From: Pseudomonas sp. v388 | GTDB lineage: Bacteria; Pseudomonadota; Gammaproteobacteria; Pseudomonadales; Pseudomonadaceae | Direction of reading: 5' to 3' | DNA length: 64,000 nucleotides | Assembly (NCBI RefSeq): GCF_003935425.1 | Contig: NZ_RHQN01000004.1 | Location: forward strand, 349,314 to 413,313 | In this document: piece after piece, positions 44,431 to 53,917 of the stretch | How positions within the stretch are numbered: position 1 is the first letter of the stretch | Layout: every line of letters begins with the position of its first letter | Notes under the pieces: generated by a model | Seen by the model: the letters and a program-made list of their open reading frames with translations, nothing else | Told to the model about the DNA's origin: nothing | The model's database searches: none | Program-made: the position numbers and the translations under genes

Positions 44431-45759
44431 ATGCACTACTCACCCGCTACCGTCGCAGGCGATACACGGGCGGTCTCTTCGACCGTGAAACTGTATATCT
44501 GGGCGGCGGTCATTCTGATCCTCGCCGAAACGATCGGCGCCATCAGCATTCCGCTCGGCCCCGGCAAAGTCGTGCTGTTGCCCATGGTCTGGGCACTGCT
44601 GCTGGGCGCGATGATCGGCATCGCCAGCAAACGCCTGCCCGGCGCCATCGGCATCGACCATCGTACGCAACTGCGTTCGGCGTCCATTCTGCAACCGGCG
44701 CTGCTGGTGTTCATCGCCAAACTCGGCCTGGTGGTCGGCGGTTCGCTGCCGGTGGTGTTCGCCTCCGGCTGGGCCTTGATGTTCCAGGAGTTCGGTCACT
44801 TCGTCGGCACCGTGATCCTCGGTCTGCCGGTTGCGCTGATGCTGGGCATCAAGCGCGAAGCCATCGGCGCCACGTTTTCGGTCGGTCGCGAGCCAAGCCT
44901 GGCGATCATCGGCGAACGCTACGGCATGGATTCCCCTGAAGGTCGCGGCGTCTTGGCGGAGTACCTGACCGGCACACTGTTCGGCGCGCTGTTCATCGCC
45001 ATCGTTGCCGGTTTCATCACCAGCCTGGGTATCTTTCATCCCAACTCGCTGGCGATGGGCTCGGGGATTGGTTCAGGCAGCATGATGGCTGCCGCCGCGG
45101 GTGCCATCGCCGCGCAGCAGACGCCAGAAGTCGCCAAGGAAGTCATGACCCTGGCCGCTGCGTCGAACCTGATCACCACCACCATCGGCACCTACTTCAC
45201 CTTGTTTATCTCGCTGCCATTGGCGGTCTGGGGTTACCGGGTACTGGAACCGCTGATTGGCCGCACCACCAAGGCCTCCATCGGCACCGAAGAAATCAGC
45301 CACAAGGATGTCTCACTTGATGTGCCCGAGCTGGGCTGGGCCGGGAAAGTCAGTGCCTGGATTGCAGCGGGTGCGCTGGCGCTGATCGCCAATTATGTGG
45401 GCTACAAGACGTTATCCGCCGATGCCTTCACCGGCATGGCGATCATGATCTTCTGCGCATTCGCCGGTGAAGCCCTGTGCACCCTGCTGCGTCGCAAGAT
45501 CCCGGCGGTGTGCATGGTGTCGCTGGTGGCGATGTTCCTCACCTCGCCCGCCTGCCCATGGGCCGCGGAAATCACCCGACTGTCCAATTCGATCAACATG
45601 CTGGCGGTGATCACGCCGATGCTGGCCTTCGCCGGTCTGTCGGTGGCCAAAGACCTCCCGGCCTTCCGCCGACTGGGCTGGCGCATCGTGCTGGTGTCGT
45701 TCCTGGCCAACCTGGGTACGTTCATTGGCGCGGTGCTGATTGCCGAGGCGTTTCACTGA
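44431..45759 (+). CDS. DUF3100 integral membrane protein
   Basis: This 442-residue protein starts at the ATG at 44431 after AAGGGG. It has about ten hydrophobic helices and Gly/Ser-rich stretches ('AMGSGIGSGSMMAAAAGAIAAQQTPEV') seen in DUF3100 transporter-like proteins. Substrates of the family are unknown to me. It stands alone between REP doublets; the convergent gene downstream is a LysR regulator. Its closeness to hydrolase and serine genes gives no firm hint. Confidence 0.8.
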   Translation: MHYSPATVAGDTRAVSSTVKLYIWAAVILILAETIGAISIPLGPGKVVLLPMVWALLLGAMIGIASKRLPGAIGIDHRTQLRSASILQPALLVFIAKLGLVVGGSLPVVFASGWALMFQEFGHFVGTVILGLPVALMLGIKREAIGATFSVGREPSLAIIGERYGMDSPEGRGVLAEYLTGTLFGALFIAIVAGFITSLGIFHPNSLAMGSGIGSGSMMAAAAGAIAAQQTPEVAKEVMTLAAASNLITTTIGTYFTLFISLPLAVWGYRVLEPLIGRTTKASIGTEEISHKDVSLDVPELGWAGKVSAWIAAGALALIANYVGYKTLSADAFTGMAIMIFCAFAGEALCTLLRRKIPAVCMVSLVAMFLTSPACPWAAEITRLSNSINMLAVITPMLAFAGLSVAKDLPAFRRLGWRIVLVSFLANLGTFIGAVLIAEAFH

Positions 45760-45776
45760 GTTCGGCGAGCTCTGAC

Positions 45777-45866
45777 TGTGGGAGGCAGCTTGCCGGCGAC
45801 AGCGGTGAATCAGGCACCTCATGCGTGACTGATAAACCGCTAGTCGCGAGCAAGCTCCCTCCCACA
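45777..45866. repeat. Inverted REP pair
   Basis: 'tgtgggaggcagcttgccgg' at 45777 faces 'gtcgcgagcaagctccctcc' at 45843, between the convergent DUF3100 and LysR genes. Confidence 0.8.
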
Positions 45867-45881
45867 AAAAACCTACAACCT

Positions 45882-46799
45882 CTACAAACCCTCTTGCGCC
45901 ATCATCACCAGCCAGTCATGCACGGCACGCCGCGAAGGCGTGCTCAGTGCGCCTTCGCGGTACGCCAGCACGTATTTCTTCTTGGCCTTGATCGGGTAGC
46001 CGAACGGCACGATCAGCGAGCCCTGCTCCAGCTCATCGGTAATCAGCGCCTTGCGGGCAATCGCCACGCCCATGCCCATTCGTGCCGCCTCGATGGTCAG
46101 GTGATTGCGGTTGAAGGTATGGCCGCGCCGTACGTCGATCCCGTCAGCACCGATGGCCGTCAGGTAGAACTCCCACTCGGCGTATTCATAACTGCCGCGC
46201 CACGCGGTGATGTCGTGCAACAACGGGAAATGCACCAGTTGGCTCGGCGCATCCAGCGGCGGCCGGCCTTCCAGTAAACGCGGGGAACACACCGGGAACA
46301 ACTCTTCTTCCAGCAAGGACGTGGTCATCAGGCCTGGATAGCTACCGTCGTTCAGGTCGATGGCCAGGTCGAAATCGTCATCGCGCAACGAGCCGCTGCT
46401 GTCTTCGGCGATGATGCGCAGCTGGATATCCGGAAACGCTTCCTGCAGACGCGGCAGCCGCGGCATCAGCCATTTGCTGAGGAACGAAGGAATGCAGCGC
46501 AGCTTGAACACGCCGCCGATCCTGCCTGAATACAACAGGCGCAGTTCATCGCTGATGCGGCTCTGCACTTCGTTGGCGACGAACGCCAGGCGCTGCCCTT
46601 CGGCAGTCAGTTCCAGCCCGCGCCCGACCCGATGGAACAGCGCGAACCCCAGGCGCTCTTCAAGCTGGCGCATCTGCTGGCTGATGGCGCCGGGGGTGAC
46701 GTGCAGCTCTTCGGCACAACGGGTGAAGGACAAATGCCGGGCCGCGCAAGCGAACACCTGAAGCCAGGCGTGCATCTGTGCGTTGAAGATTCTGCTCAT
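45882..46799 (-). CDS. LysR-type regulator divergent from serine ammonia-lyase
   Basis: This 305-residue protein has the helix-turn-helix 'LQVFACAARHLSFTRCAEELHVTPGAISQQMRQLEERLG' and a GcvA-like ligand domain ('FKLRCIPSFLSKWLMPRLPRLQEAFPDIQLRI'). It is divergent from the serine ammonia-lyase gene with a 127-bp shared upstream region, so control of that gene is the natural inference. Confidence 0.87.
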   Translation of the reverse strand: MSRIFNAQMHAWLQVFACAARHLSFTRCAEELHVTPGAISQQMRQLEERLGFALFHRVGRGLELTAEGQRLAFVANEVQSRISDELRLLYSGRIGGVFKLRCIPSFLSKWLMPRLPRLQEAFPDIQLRIIAEDSSGSLRDDDFDLAIDLNDGSYPGLMTTSLLEEELFPVCSPRLLEGRPPLDAPSQLVHFPLLHDITAWRGSYEYAEWEFYLTAIGADGIDVRRGHTFNRNHLTIEAARMGMGVAIARKALITDELEQGSLIVPFGYPIKAKKKYVLAYREGALSTPSRRAVHDWLVMMAQEGL

Positions 46800-46926
46800 T
46801 GAGGAGTTCCGCTAAAGCGTTGCATAGGAACAATCGTTTGTCGTTTGCATGACGCGAGCCAAATATGAAGGCCAGAAAGAAGGAGTTACAGCTCCCCTGC
46901 ATCATCTCATTTGAAGGACCTCCGTG

Positions 46927-48303
46927 ATGGCCATCAGCGTCTTCGACATGTTCAAAATCGGCATCGGGCCGTCCAGTTCCCACACCGTCGGCCCGATGCG
47001 CGCCGGCGTGCTGTTTGTAACCGAGCTGCGCGACCATGACCGGCTGCGTAGCGTAGAACGGATCGAGGTGCGATTGTACGGTTCTCTTTCAGCCACCGGC
47101 ATCGGCCACGGCAGCGACCGCGCCACGGTGATGGGCCTGATGGGCGAATGGCCGGACCGCATCGACCCGGCGCAAGTGAACCCGCGCATCGACGCGCTGC
47201 TGGCCGACGGCAAGCTGATGTTGGGTGGCGAGCACGAGATCAATTTTGTCTGGGACCGGGACATGTGTCTGCTGGACGAAAGCCTGCCCTATCACCCCAA
47301 TGGCATGACCTTGTGCGCTTATGGTCAGTCCGGTGAGATTCATGAGCAGACCTACTATTCGGTCGGCGGCGGTTTCGTGATCGACGCGGCCCAGGCGGCC
47401 AGCGGCGTGCTGGATAACGACGATACCGTCCTGCCTTACGATTTCTCCAGCGGCGCCCAGTTGCTGCGGCTGTGCAAGACCCACGGCTTGAGCATCTCCG
47501 ACCTGATGATGGCCAACGAAAAGGCCTGGCGCAGCGAAGAGGAAATCCGCGAGAAGATCCTGGTCATCTGGGAAGCCATGCGCGCCTGTGTCGCCAAGGG
47601 CCTGACCGAGACCGGGATTCTGCCGGGCGGGTTGAACGTGCGTCGCCGCGCCTATCGTTTGCACCAGAGTTTGCAGAACCTTGATAACCCCAACGTGATC
47701 GGCTCGACATTGAGCGCCATGGAATGGGTCAACCTGTTTGCCCTGGCGGTCAACGAAGAAAATGCCGCCGGCGGCCGCATGGTCACGGCGCCTACCAATG
47801 GCGCGGCGGGCATCGTGCCGGCGGTGCTGCATTACTTCATGAAGTTCAACCCTGCCGCCAATGACGACGACGTGGTGCGGTTCTTCCTGAGCGCGGCGGC
47901 AGTAGGCATTCTGTGCAAGAAGAACGCTTCGATTTCCGGTGCGGAAGTCGGTTGCCAAGGTGAAGTGGGATCGGCCTGCGCCATGGCGGCGGCGGGCCTG
48001 GCGGAAATCCTCGGCGCGACGCCCGAACAGGTTGAAAACGCAGCAGAGATCGGTCTGGAGCATAACCTCGGACTGACCTGCGACCCGGTAGGCGGCCTGG
48101 TTCAGGTGCCGTGCATCGAGCGCAATGCGATTGCGGCGGTGAAGGCGATCAACGCAGCACAGATGGCCTTGCGTGGCGACGGCGAGCACTTCATCTCCCT
48201 GGACCACGCCATCCGCACCATGCGCGACACCGGCGCGGATATGCATGACAAATACAAGGAAACCTCGCGAGGCGGGCTGGCGGTCAAATTCATCGAATGT
48301 TGA
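46927..48303 (+). CDS. sdaA: L-serine ammonia-lyase (iron-sulfur type)
   Basis: This 458-residue protein starts at the ATG at 46927, after AAGGA; an in-frame GTG sits one codon earlier. The N-terminal beta domain has '[24 protein letters not shown]'. The alpha domain has '[12 protein letters not shown]', '[24 protein letters not shown]' and '[23 protein letters not shown]', which hold the cluster cysteines. It deaminates L-serine to pyruvate. Confidence 0.92.
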   Translation: MAISVFDMFKIGIGPSSSHTVGPMRAGVLFVTELRDHDRLRSVERIEVRLYGSLSATGIGHGSDRATVMGLMGEWPDRIDPAQVNPRIDALLADGKLMLGGEHEINFVWDRDMCLLDESLPYHPNGMTLCAYGQSGEIHEQTYYSVGGGFVIDAAQAASGVLDNDDTVLPYDFSSGAQLLRLCKTHGLSISDLMMANEKAWRSEEEIREKILVIWEAMRACVAKGLTETGILPGGLNVRRRAYRLHQSLQNLDNPNVIGSTLSAMEWVNLFALAVNEENAAGGRMVTAPTNGAAGIVPAVLHYFMKFNPAANDDDVVRFFLSAAAVGILCKKNASISGAEVGCQGEVGSACAMAAAGLAEILGATPEQVENAAEIGLEHNLGLTCDPVGGLVQVPCIERNAIAAVKAINAAQMALRGDGEHFISLDHAIRTMRDTGADMHDKYKETSRGGLAVKFIEC

Positions 48304-48330
48304 CCCGCCGGACAGCCGCTTTGCGCCAGA

Positions 48331-48463
48331 TCGCCAGCTTGCTGGCGAAGGCGGTAAAGCAGAATCAGCATTGACGCCGGACCTGTGGGAGGGAGCTTGC
48401 TCGCGACCCTCGGCATTTAGATTTCAAGCATGCCGGCCCTGTCGCCAGCACGCTGCCTCCCAC
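48331..48463. repeat. Cluster of three REP elements
   Basis: 'tcgccagcttgctggcga' (48331), 'tgtgggagggagcttgctcg' (48384) and 'gtcgccagcacgctgcctcc' (48441) lie between the convergent serine ammonia-lyase and hydrolase genes. Confidence 0.8.
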
Positions 48464-48476
48464 GGAGAGTGGATGC

Positions 48477-49634
48477 TTAGCCCACCGGCAAACACTGCTC
48501 CACCAACGACGTCCACACCGCAACACCCGGTTCGATCACCTGGTCGTTGAAGTCGTAGTACGGGTTGTGCAGCGCGGCCGATGGTTTTTCGCCGTCGACG
48601 CCCATCCAGATGTAAGCACCCGGACACGCATGCAGCATGAAGGCGAAGTCTTCAGAGGCCATGGACGGGTTGCAGCCCCATTGCACGTTGGCTTCGCCCA
48701 CCGCCGCCACCGCAGCGCGGCGGATGGTGCCGGCCGCTTCGACGTGGTTTTCCGTCACCGGATAACCCACGTTGTAGACCAGCTCGCCACGCACGCCGAA
48801 CGCCGTCGGCAGACGCTCGACGAACTCGCCGATCAACTGCTGAACCTTGGCGCGCACTGGCGTTTGCAGGCAGCGCACGGTGCCGCGCAACACGGCGGTT
48901 TCCGGCAGCACGTTGATGGCTTCGCCGGCATTGAACTGCGTGACGCTGACCACCGCTGAGTCCAGCGGCGACAGGCGCCGGGAAACGATGGTCTGTAGAC
49001 CCAGCACCAGTTCGGCACCAGCCACGATCGGATCGAAGCCACGGTCCGGCATGGCGGCGTGGCTGCCTTTGCCGGTCAGGGTGATTTCAAAGGTGTCCAG
49101 CGAAGCCATCATCGGCCCCGGATTGATCACCACCTGCCCGGCCGGGACGCCCGGCCAGTTGTGCAGACCGTAGATGGCTTCCATCGGGAACCGCTCGAAC
49201 AGCCCGTCCTCGATCATCCGCTGTGCGCCGCCGAGATTTTCCTCGGCCGGCTGGAAGACGAAATGCACGGTGCCGCGAAAGCGTCGTGTCTCGGCCAGAT
49301 GCCTGGCGGTCGCCAGCAGAATCGCGGTGTGGCCGTCATGGCCGCAGGCATGCATGCAGCCTTTGTGTGCCGATTTGTGCGGGCTGTCGCCCAATTCCTG
49401 AATCGGCAGCGCGTCCATGTCGGCACGAATGCCGATGGTCGGGCCATCGCCGGTGCGCAATGTACCCACCACGCCGGTGCCACCGAGGCCGCGATGGACC
49501 TCGATGCCGAAGCTGTGCAGCAGGCTGGCGACCTTGTCGGAGGTCTGCTGCTCCTGGAAACCCAGCTCCGGCGCCGCGTGCAGGGTACGGCGCCAGAGCG
49601 TGGCGTCTTCGATCAGTGTTCGCGAAATCGTCAT
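48477..49634 (-). CDS. M20-family amidohydrolase (hippurate hydrolase-like)
   Basis: This 385-residue protein starts at the ATG at 49634 with GGAG 8 nt upstream. Metal-site motifs are 'GIRADMDALPIQE', 'HACGHDGHTAILL' and 'FQPAEENLGGAQRMIEDGLF'. 'GKGSHAAMPDRGFDPI' and 'MASEDFAFML' complete the aminoacylase/HipO pattern. It removes an acyl group from an amide; the substrate is unknown. It is the last gene of a three-gene minus-strand operon with an aldehyde dehydrogenase and a hydroxyacid dehydrogenase. Confidence 0.87.
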   Translation of the reverse strand: MTISRTLIEDATLWRRTLHAAPELGFQEQQTSDKVASLLHSFGIEVHRGLGGTGVVGTLRTGDGPTIGIRADMDALPIQELGDSPHKSAHKGCMHACGHDGHTAILLATARHLAETRRFRGTVHFVFQPAEENLGGAQRMIEDGLFERFPMEAIYGLHNWPGVPAGQVVINPGPMMASLDTFEITLTGKGSHAAMPDRGFDPIVAGAELVLGLQTIVSRRLSPLDSAVVSVTQFNAGEAINVLPETAVLRGTVRCLQTPVRAKVQQLIGEFVERLPTAFGVRGELVYNVGYPVTENHVEAAGTIRRAAVAAVGEANVQWGCNPSMASEDFAFMLHACPGAYIWMGVDGEKPSAALHNPYYDFNDQVIEPGVAVWTSLVEQCLPVG

Positions 49635-49639
49635 GTCGA

Positions 49640-51157
49640 TCACTCCAGGCTCGCGCCATAACCGAAGCTGGCAGCCGGCTTGGCGGCGGTTTCCACCCAG
49701 ACGCTTTTCACTTCGCTGTATTCGCGCAGCGCGTCCAGGCCCGAAGAACGACCATAGCCGCTCTCGCCGTAACCGCCAAATGGCGAGCTGACGTGGATGG
49801 TTTTATAACCGTTGATCCAGAAGGTTCCGGCACGCACTTGTCTGGCAACGCGATGAGCGCGGCCGACATCACGGGTCCACACGCCACCGGCCAGGCCGAA
49901 GCGACTGTCGTTGGCGATGCGGATCGCGTCTTCTTCGTCCTTGAACGGAATCGCGACCACCACCGGGCCGAAGATTTCTTCCTGGGCACAGTACAAAGCG
50001 TTGTTACCGGCCAGCACGGTGGGGTTGACGTAGTAGCCAGGCTTGTTCGGGATTGGGTCGGCGTTGTCGCCTACCAGTTTGGCGCCATCCTTCAACGCGC
50101 CTTCGACCATGGCTTTCACATGGTTGTACTGCTTGGCGTTGTTGATCGGGCCGATCTGGGTTTCCGGATCGCTCGGGTCGCCGACCTTGAATTGCGTGGC
50201 GGCAACGGCCAGCGCCTTGGTGAATTTCTCGAAGATCGATTCCTGCACCAGCAGGCGCGAACCGGATACGCAGCTCTGCCCGGCACCGGAGAAGATCGCA
50301 GCCTGAGCGCCGCGCAGGGCGACTTCCAGGTCCGCGTCTTCAAACACGATGTTGGCCGACTTGCCGCCCAGCTCCAGCACTGCCGGAATGCAGCGTTGTG
50401 CCGCTGCGACCGCGATGTGACGGCCTGTTGCCGGCGAACCGACAAACACCACTTTGCGTATATCGGCCTTGGCGATAAACGCCTGGCCAATGCTATGCCC
50501 GAAGCCGGCCACCACGTTGACCAGGCCTTTCGGCACACCGGCACGCTCGACCAGCACGCCCACCACCAGCGAACTGAGCGCGGTCAGTTCCGAAGGCTTG
50601 ATGATCACCGCGTTGCCGGCGGCGATGGCCGGAGCGATCTGCCAGCCGCAGGTGAAGATCGGCGCGTTCCACGGGGTGATCTGCAACACAGTGCCCAGCG
50701 GTTCGTAGGTCACGTAGTTGAGATGGCTGGTAGGCACGGGAATGACTTCGCCGTGCAGCTTGTCCGCCCAACCGGCGTAGTACTCGAACATCTCGGCGAC
50801 CTTGAGCACTTCCACCCGCGCATCGCGGATCGGCTTGTTGGCGGTCAGGGATTCGATCTGCGCCAGGTTTTCCAGCTCTTCACGAACCAGGTTGCCGACT
50901 TGATACATGGCGCGGCCGCGAGCCTGGGCGGTGAGCGCCCACCATTGCGTCTGCGCAGCCTTGGCGGCCTTGTCGGCCAGCTCGACCAGCGAGTCGTCCG
51001 CGTCGGGATAGCTCAGTTGCAGGCTGTCGTCATGGGCGTTGCGCACTTGCACCGGCGCGCCGTGACCTTCGACGAACTCGCCGCCGACATAACTGGCGAC
51101 CACGCTGCGGTCACCCCAATAAGGACGCATCAGTTCCAGCAGGTTTGCGGTGCTCAT
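49640..51157 (-). CDS. NAD-dependent aldehyde dehydrogenase
   Basis: This 505-residue enzyme has 'ITPWNAPIFTCGWQIAPAIAAGNAVIIKPSE', 'FVGSPATGRHIA', the catalytic glutamate in 'LELGGKSANIVF' and the catalytic cysteine in 'FSGAGQSCVSGSRLLV'. This is the betaine-aldehyde/general ALDH superfamily; the substrate is open. It sits 3 bp after the hydroxyacid dehydrogenase gene and 5 bp before the amidohydrolase gene. Confidence 0.9.
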   Translation of the reverse strand: MSTANLLELMRPYWGDRSVVASYVGGEFVEGHGAPVQVRNAHDDSLQLSYPDADDSLVELADKAAKAAQTQWWALTAQARGRAMYQVGNLVREELENLAQIESLTANKPIRDARVEVLKVAEMFEYYAGWADKLHGEVIPVPTSHLNYVTYEPLGTVLQITPWNAPIFTCGWQIAPAIAAGNAVIIKPSELTALSSLVVGVLVERAGVPKGLVNVVAGFGHSIGQAFIAKADIRKVVFVGSPATGRHIAVAAAQRCIPAVLELGGKSANIVFEDADLEVALRGAQAAIFSGAGQSCVSGSRLLVQESIFEKFTKALAVAATQFKVGDPSDPETQIGPINNAKQYNHVKAMVEGALKDGAKLVGDNADPIPNKPGYYVNPTVLAGNNALYCAQEEIFGPVVVAIPFKDEEDAIRIANDSRFGLAGGVWTRDVGRAHRVARQVRAGTFWINGYKTIHVSSPFGGYGESGYGRSSGLDALREYSEVKSVWVETAAKPAASFGYGASLE

Positions 51158-51160
51158 CGC

Positions 51161-52060
51161 TTATTCTCCACGGCCAAACAGTTTGGCATCGGTACGCTGC
51201 ACGATTGCGCAGAAGTCTTGGTTATCCGCCAGGGTTTCGCTGCTGGCTTTCCACAATTGGGCGACGACACGCGACAGCGGCAGGTCCATGTCGAGGCTGT
51301 CCGCCAGGTCGCTGGCCAGGCCGACGTCCTTGCGCATCAAGCCCATGGTGAAGCCCGAATCGTAGGCTTTGTTCAGTACCCAGGTCGGAAACATCACTTG
51401 AGTGGCGCCGCTGCGGCCGGAACCGGCGTTAAGGCCTTGCAGCAGTTTTTCCGGATCGACACCGGCCTTGGCGGCCATGGCGACGGCTTCGGCAGTGCTG
51501 ATCAGGTGGCAGGCGGCGAGCATGTTGTTGGCGATCTTGGCGACATTGCCGGCACCGCAACGGCCGACATGTACGCGGGTCCCGCTCATGCCTTCAAGGA
51601 TTGGCATGACGCGAGCCAGGTCGGCGTCTTCGGCACCGATCACCATGGACATGGTGCCGGTGGCCGCGCCTTTCGGGCCGCCGGAAACCGGTGCGTCGAT
51701 GAACGCGACGCCGGTCTTGAGCAGTTGGGCCGCGACCTGACGACTCATTTCCGGCGTGGAGGTGGTGGTGTCGACGACGATCAGGCCCTTACGGCCCAAA
51801 TCGCTGATACCGCCTTCGTCCAGGCAGACCGCTTCGACGTGTTCGGCCTTGGGCAGCGACAGGATCAGGACGTCGACGTTCTGGATCAGCTGCGCGCGAT
51901 CAGCCACCGGCTTGACGCCCTTGGCCTGCGCCTGCGTCAGCGCCGCTTCGGAGAGGTCGAAGCCGCTGACATCAAAGCCCTTGCTCGCCAACGTCGCGGC
52001 CATCCCGCCGCCCATGTTGCCCAACCCGATCACACCTACTTTCAACGTCATGTCTGTCAT
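51161..52060 (-). CDS. 3-hydroxyisobutyrate dehydrogenase-family oxidoreductase
   Basis: This protein of about 299 residues has an N-terminal Rossmann motif 'VGVIGLGNMGGGMAATLASKGFDVSGFD', the substrate loop 'FIDAPVSGGPKGAATGTMSMVIGA' and the catalytic lysine in 'CGAGNVAKIANNMLAACHL'. Members include L-threonate dehydrogenase (LtnD), GarR and MmsB. It is the first gene of the operon; the LysR gene diverges 126 bp away. An in-frame ATG three codons in (MTLKVGV) is an alternative start. Confidence 0.88.
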   Translation of the reverse strand: MTDMTLKVGVIGLGNMGGGMAATLASKGFDVSGFDLSEAALTQAQAKGVKPVADRAQLIQNVDVLILSLPKAEHVEAVCLDEGGISDLGRKGLIVVDTTTSTPEMSRQVAAQLLKTGVAFIDAPVSGGPKGAATGTMSMVIGAEDADLARVMPILEGMSGTRVHVGRCGAGNVAKIANNMLAACHLISTAEAVAMAAKAGVDPEKLLQGLNAGSGRSGATQVMFPTWVLNKAYDSGFTMGLMRKDVGLASDLADSLDMDLPLSRVVAQLWKASSETLADNQDFCAIVQRTDAKLFGRGE

Positions 52061-52186
52061 TTCCCGCTCGGAGGTCTATGGCACGCCGGCCAATGGCTGT
52101 TGCTCCGAGTATGGACAGCGCTCTAGCCGCTCAGCAATAATCTCGAAATCGAATTTCCGTTGCCTTTATCGCAACACAGGAAGCCC

Positions 52187-53092
52187 ATGAGCCTGGTTCA
52201 AGATCGTCGAATTCTGTATTTCTACGAGGCAGTGCGCCTGGGCAGCGTGCGCGCTGCGGCGGATTTTCTGAACGTTGCGCCTTCGGCCGTCAGCCGGCAG
52301 ATCGCGCAACTGGAGCAGGAGCTGGGCTCACCGCTGCTGGAGCGCCATCGGCGCGGCGTGAAGCCCACCGAAGCCGGCGACAAGGTCCTGGGCTATTACC
52401 GCCAGCGTCTGACTCAGCAAGAAGACCTGCTCGATTCGATCCAGGCGCTGCGCGGCTTGCACAGCGGTTCGGTGACACTGGTGTCCGGCGAAGGCTTCCT
52501 GGAAAGCCTCGCCCAGCCGCTGGCCCGGTTTTCCGCGCTGTACCCCAGGATCGAGCTGACCGTGAACGTCTGCGGCAGCAACGAAGTGATCCGCCAAGTG
52601 GTGGAGGATGAAGCGCATATCGGCCTGGTATTCAACCCGGCGGCAGACCCGAAGATCCGCTCTCACGCCCATCAGCGCCAACCGGTGTGCGTCATCACCG
52701 CCCCGAATCATCCGCTGGCACAGGAGCCGGGCCCCGTCGAACTCGAGAGCCTGGATCGCTATCAACTGGCGTTGCCGGCGGTGTCCTACGGTATCCGCCA
52801 GATTCTCCTGGAAGCAGAACATCAACTGGGCGTTTCGGTACGACCGGTGCTGACCTGCAGCACTTTCGCCATGCTCAAGCACTTCGCCATGCAAGGCGGC
52901 ATTACCCTGCTGCCGACGTTCGTGGTCGAGGAAGAAATCAAGGCCGGTAAACTGTTGGCGTTGCCGTTGCAGAATCAAGTGTTCAGCAGCCCGCAGACAC
53001 ACCTGATCAGCCGCCTGGGCCGCCAGCTCAGTGTCGGCGCCAATCGCTTGATGGGGATGTTGCTGCACGACATGACGGCGTTCAGAAGCTGA
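52187..53092 (+). CDS. LysR-type regulator
   Basis: This 301-residue protein starts at the ATG at 52187 with AGGA upstream. Helix-turn-helix 'LYFYEAVRLGSVRAAADFLNVAPSAVSRQIAQLEQELG'. The ligand domain resembles those of CysB/CynR-type regulators ('GLHSGSVTLVSGEGFLESL'). It likely controls the divergent dehydrogenase-hydrolase operon. Confidence 0.88.
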   Translation: MSLVQDRRILYFYEAVRLGSVRAAADFLNVAPSAVSRQIAQLEQELGSPLLERHRRGVKPTEAGDKVLGYYRQRLTQQEDLLDSIQALRGLHSGSVTLVSGEGFLESLAQPLARFSALYPRIELTVNVCGSNEVIRQVVEDEAHIGLVFNPAADPKIRSHAHQRQPVCVITAPNHPLAQEPGPVELESLDRYQLALPAVSYGIRQILLEAEHQLGVSVRPVLTCSTFAMLKHFAMQGGITLLPTFVVEEEIKAGKLLALPLQNQVFSSPQTHLISRLGRQLSVGANRLMGMLLHDMTAFRS

Positions 53093-53144
53093 GCCCAGCG
53101 AGCATCAACCCGCCGTTGCAGCGGGCCGGTGCTCGACCTTCGGG

Positions 53145-53672
53145 TTATTGCTCGTCTTCCTCGTCGAGCAGGGTCGCGGCCTGATTGCCGCCCTGCTCGG
53201 CAATCGCGGTGAGTTTCTCGTCGGCGGCCTTTTCTTCCGCCAGGGTTTCACCCAACAAGTCCGCCGCGTCGTCCATGCCCAGATGCCGCGCCATGGCGAT
53301 CAGCGTGCCGTAGCCGGCAATTTCATAGTGCTCGACCTTCTGGCAGGCGGCGATCAGCCCGGCGTCCAGCACAGGGCCTTTTTCAATTTCATCGAGCAGT
53401 TCCTTGCTCTCTTCGATCAGACCTTCCATCGCGATGCACTTCATGCGCCGCTTCAGTTTCAGCTCCGATTGCTCGACCAGTTGATCGATCCGCTGGATCT
53501 GCCCGAAGGTTTCCTCCAGGTGCGATTCAAAGGCTTCGGCGAGCGCAGGGTTGGTGGAAGCGCGTGCCAGTTTCGGCAACGCCTTGGTGATCTGCTTTTC
53601 CGCGCTGTAGATATCGGAAAGCTCATGGATGAACAGGTCTTCTATCGTTGTCTTGCGTGATGTCTTGTTCAT
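53145..53672 (-). CDS. DUF892 ferritin-like protein (YciE-like)
   Basis: This 175-residue protein starts at the ATG at 53672 after GAGG. Four-helix ferritin-like plan: 'IEDLFIHELSDIYSAEKQITKALPKLA', 'EAFESHLEETFGQIQRIDQL', 'LIAACQKVEHYEIAGYGTLIAMARHLG' and 'LAEEKAADEKLTAIA'. The Glu/His pairs could bind a di-metal centre. YciE proteins respond to general stress. The 53673-53917 gap separates it from a divergent alcohol dehydrogenase gene. Confidence 0.88.
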   Translation of the reverse strand: MNKTSRKTTIEDLFIHELSDIYSAEKQITKALPKLARASTNPALAEAFESHLEETFGQIQRIDQLVEQSELKLKRRMKCIAMEGLIEESKELLDEIEKGPVLDAGLIAACQKVEHYEIAGYGTLIAMARHLGMDDAADLLGETLAEEKAADEKLTAIAEQGGNQAATLLDEEDEQ

Positions 53673-53917
53673 GGAAAACCTCTTTTCGGCTGCTGCCGAT
53701 CCGGTTTGACCGGGCGGACGACCTTGATTCCCACCCGGTTCTGGATCGACTTGGCCCCACGGCGACGGTTCAGCCCGGCCAGGCGGAACCCGACGAACAG
53801 CCACGGGGCCGTTTTCGGGACCGTTAGTCAACCGGCGAGAAAATGCGCTGAACCTACGGCATCTGCGTCGTTCATCTGATGACAGGCCAGAAAACCTGGC
53901 AGAGCTGAGGAGTCATC

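Noticed and set aside
43984-48463. Repeated 20-25-bp inverted sequences considered as CRISPR or IS ends
   Set aside because: They match the scattered Pseudomonas REP pattern, with no regular spacing, spacers or transposase.
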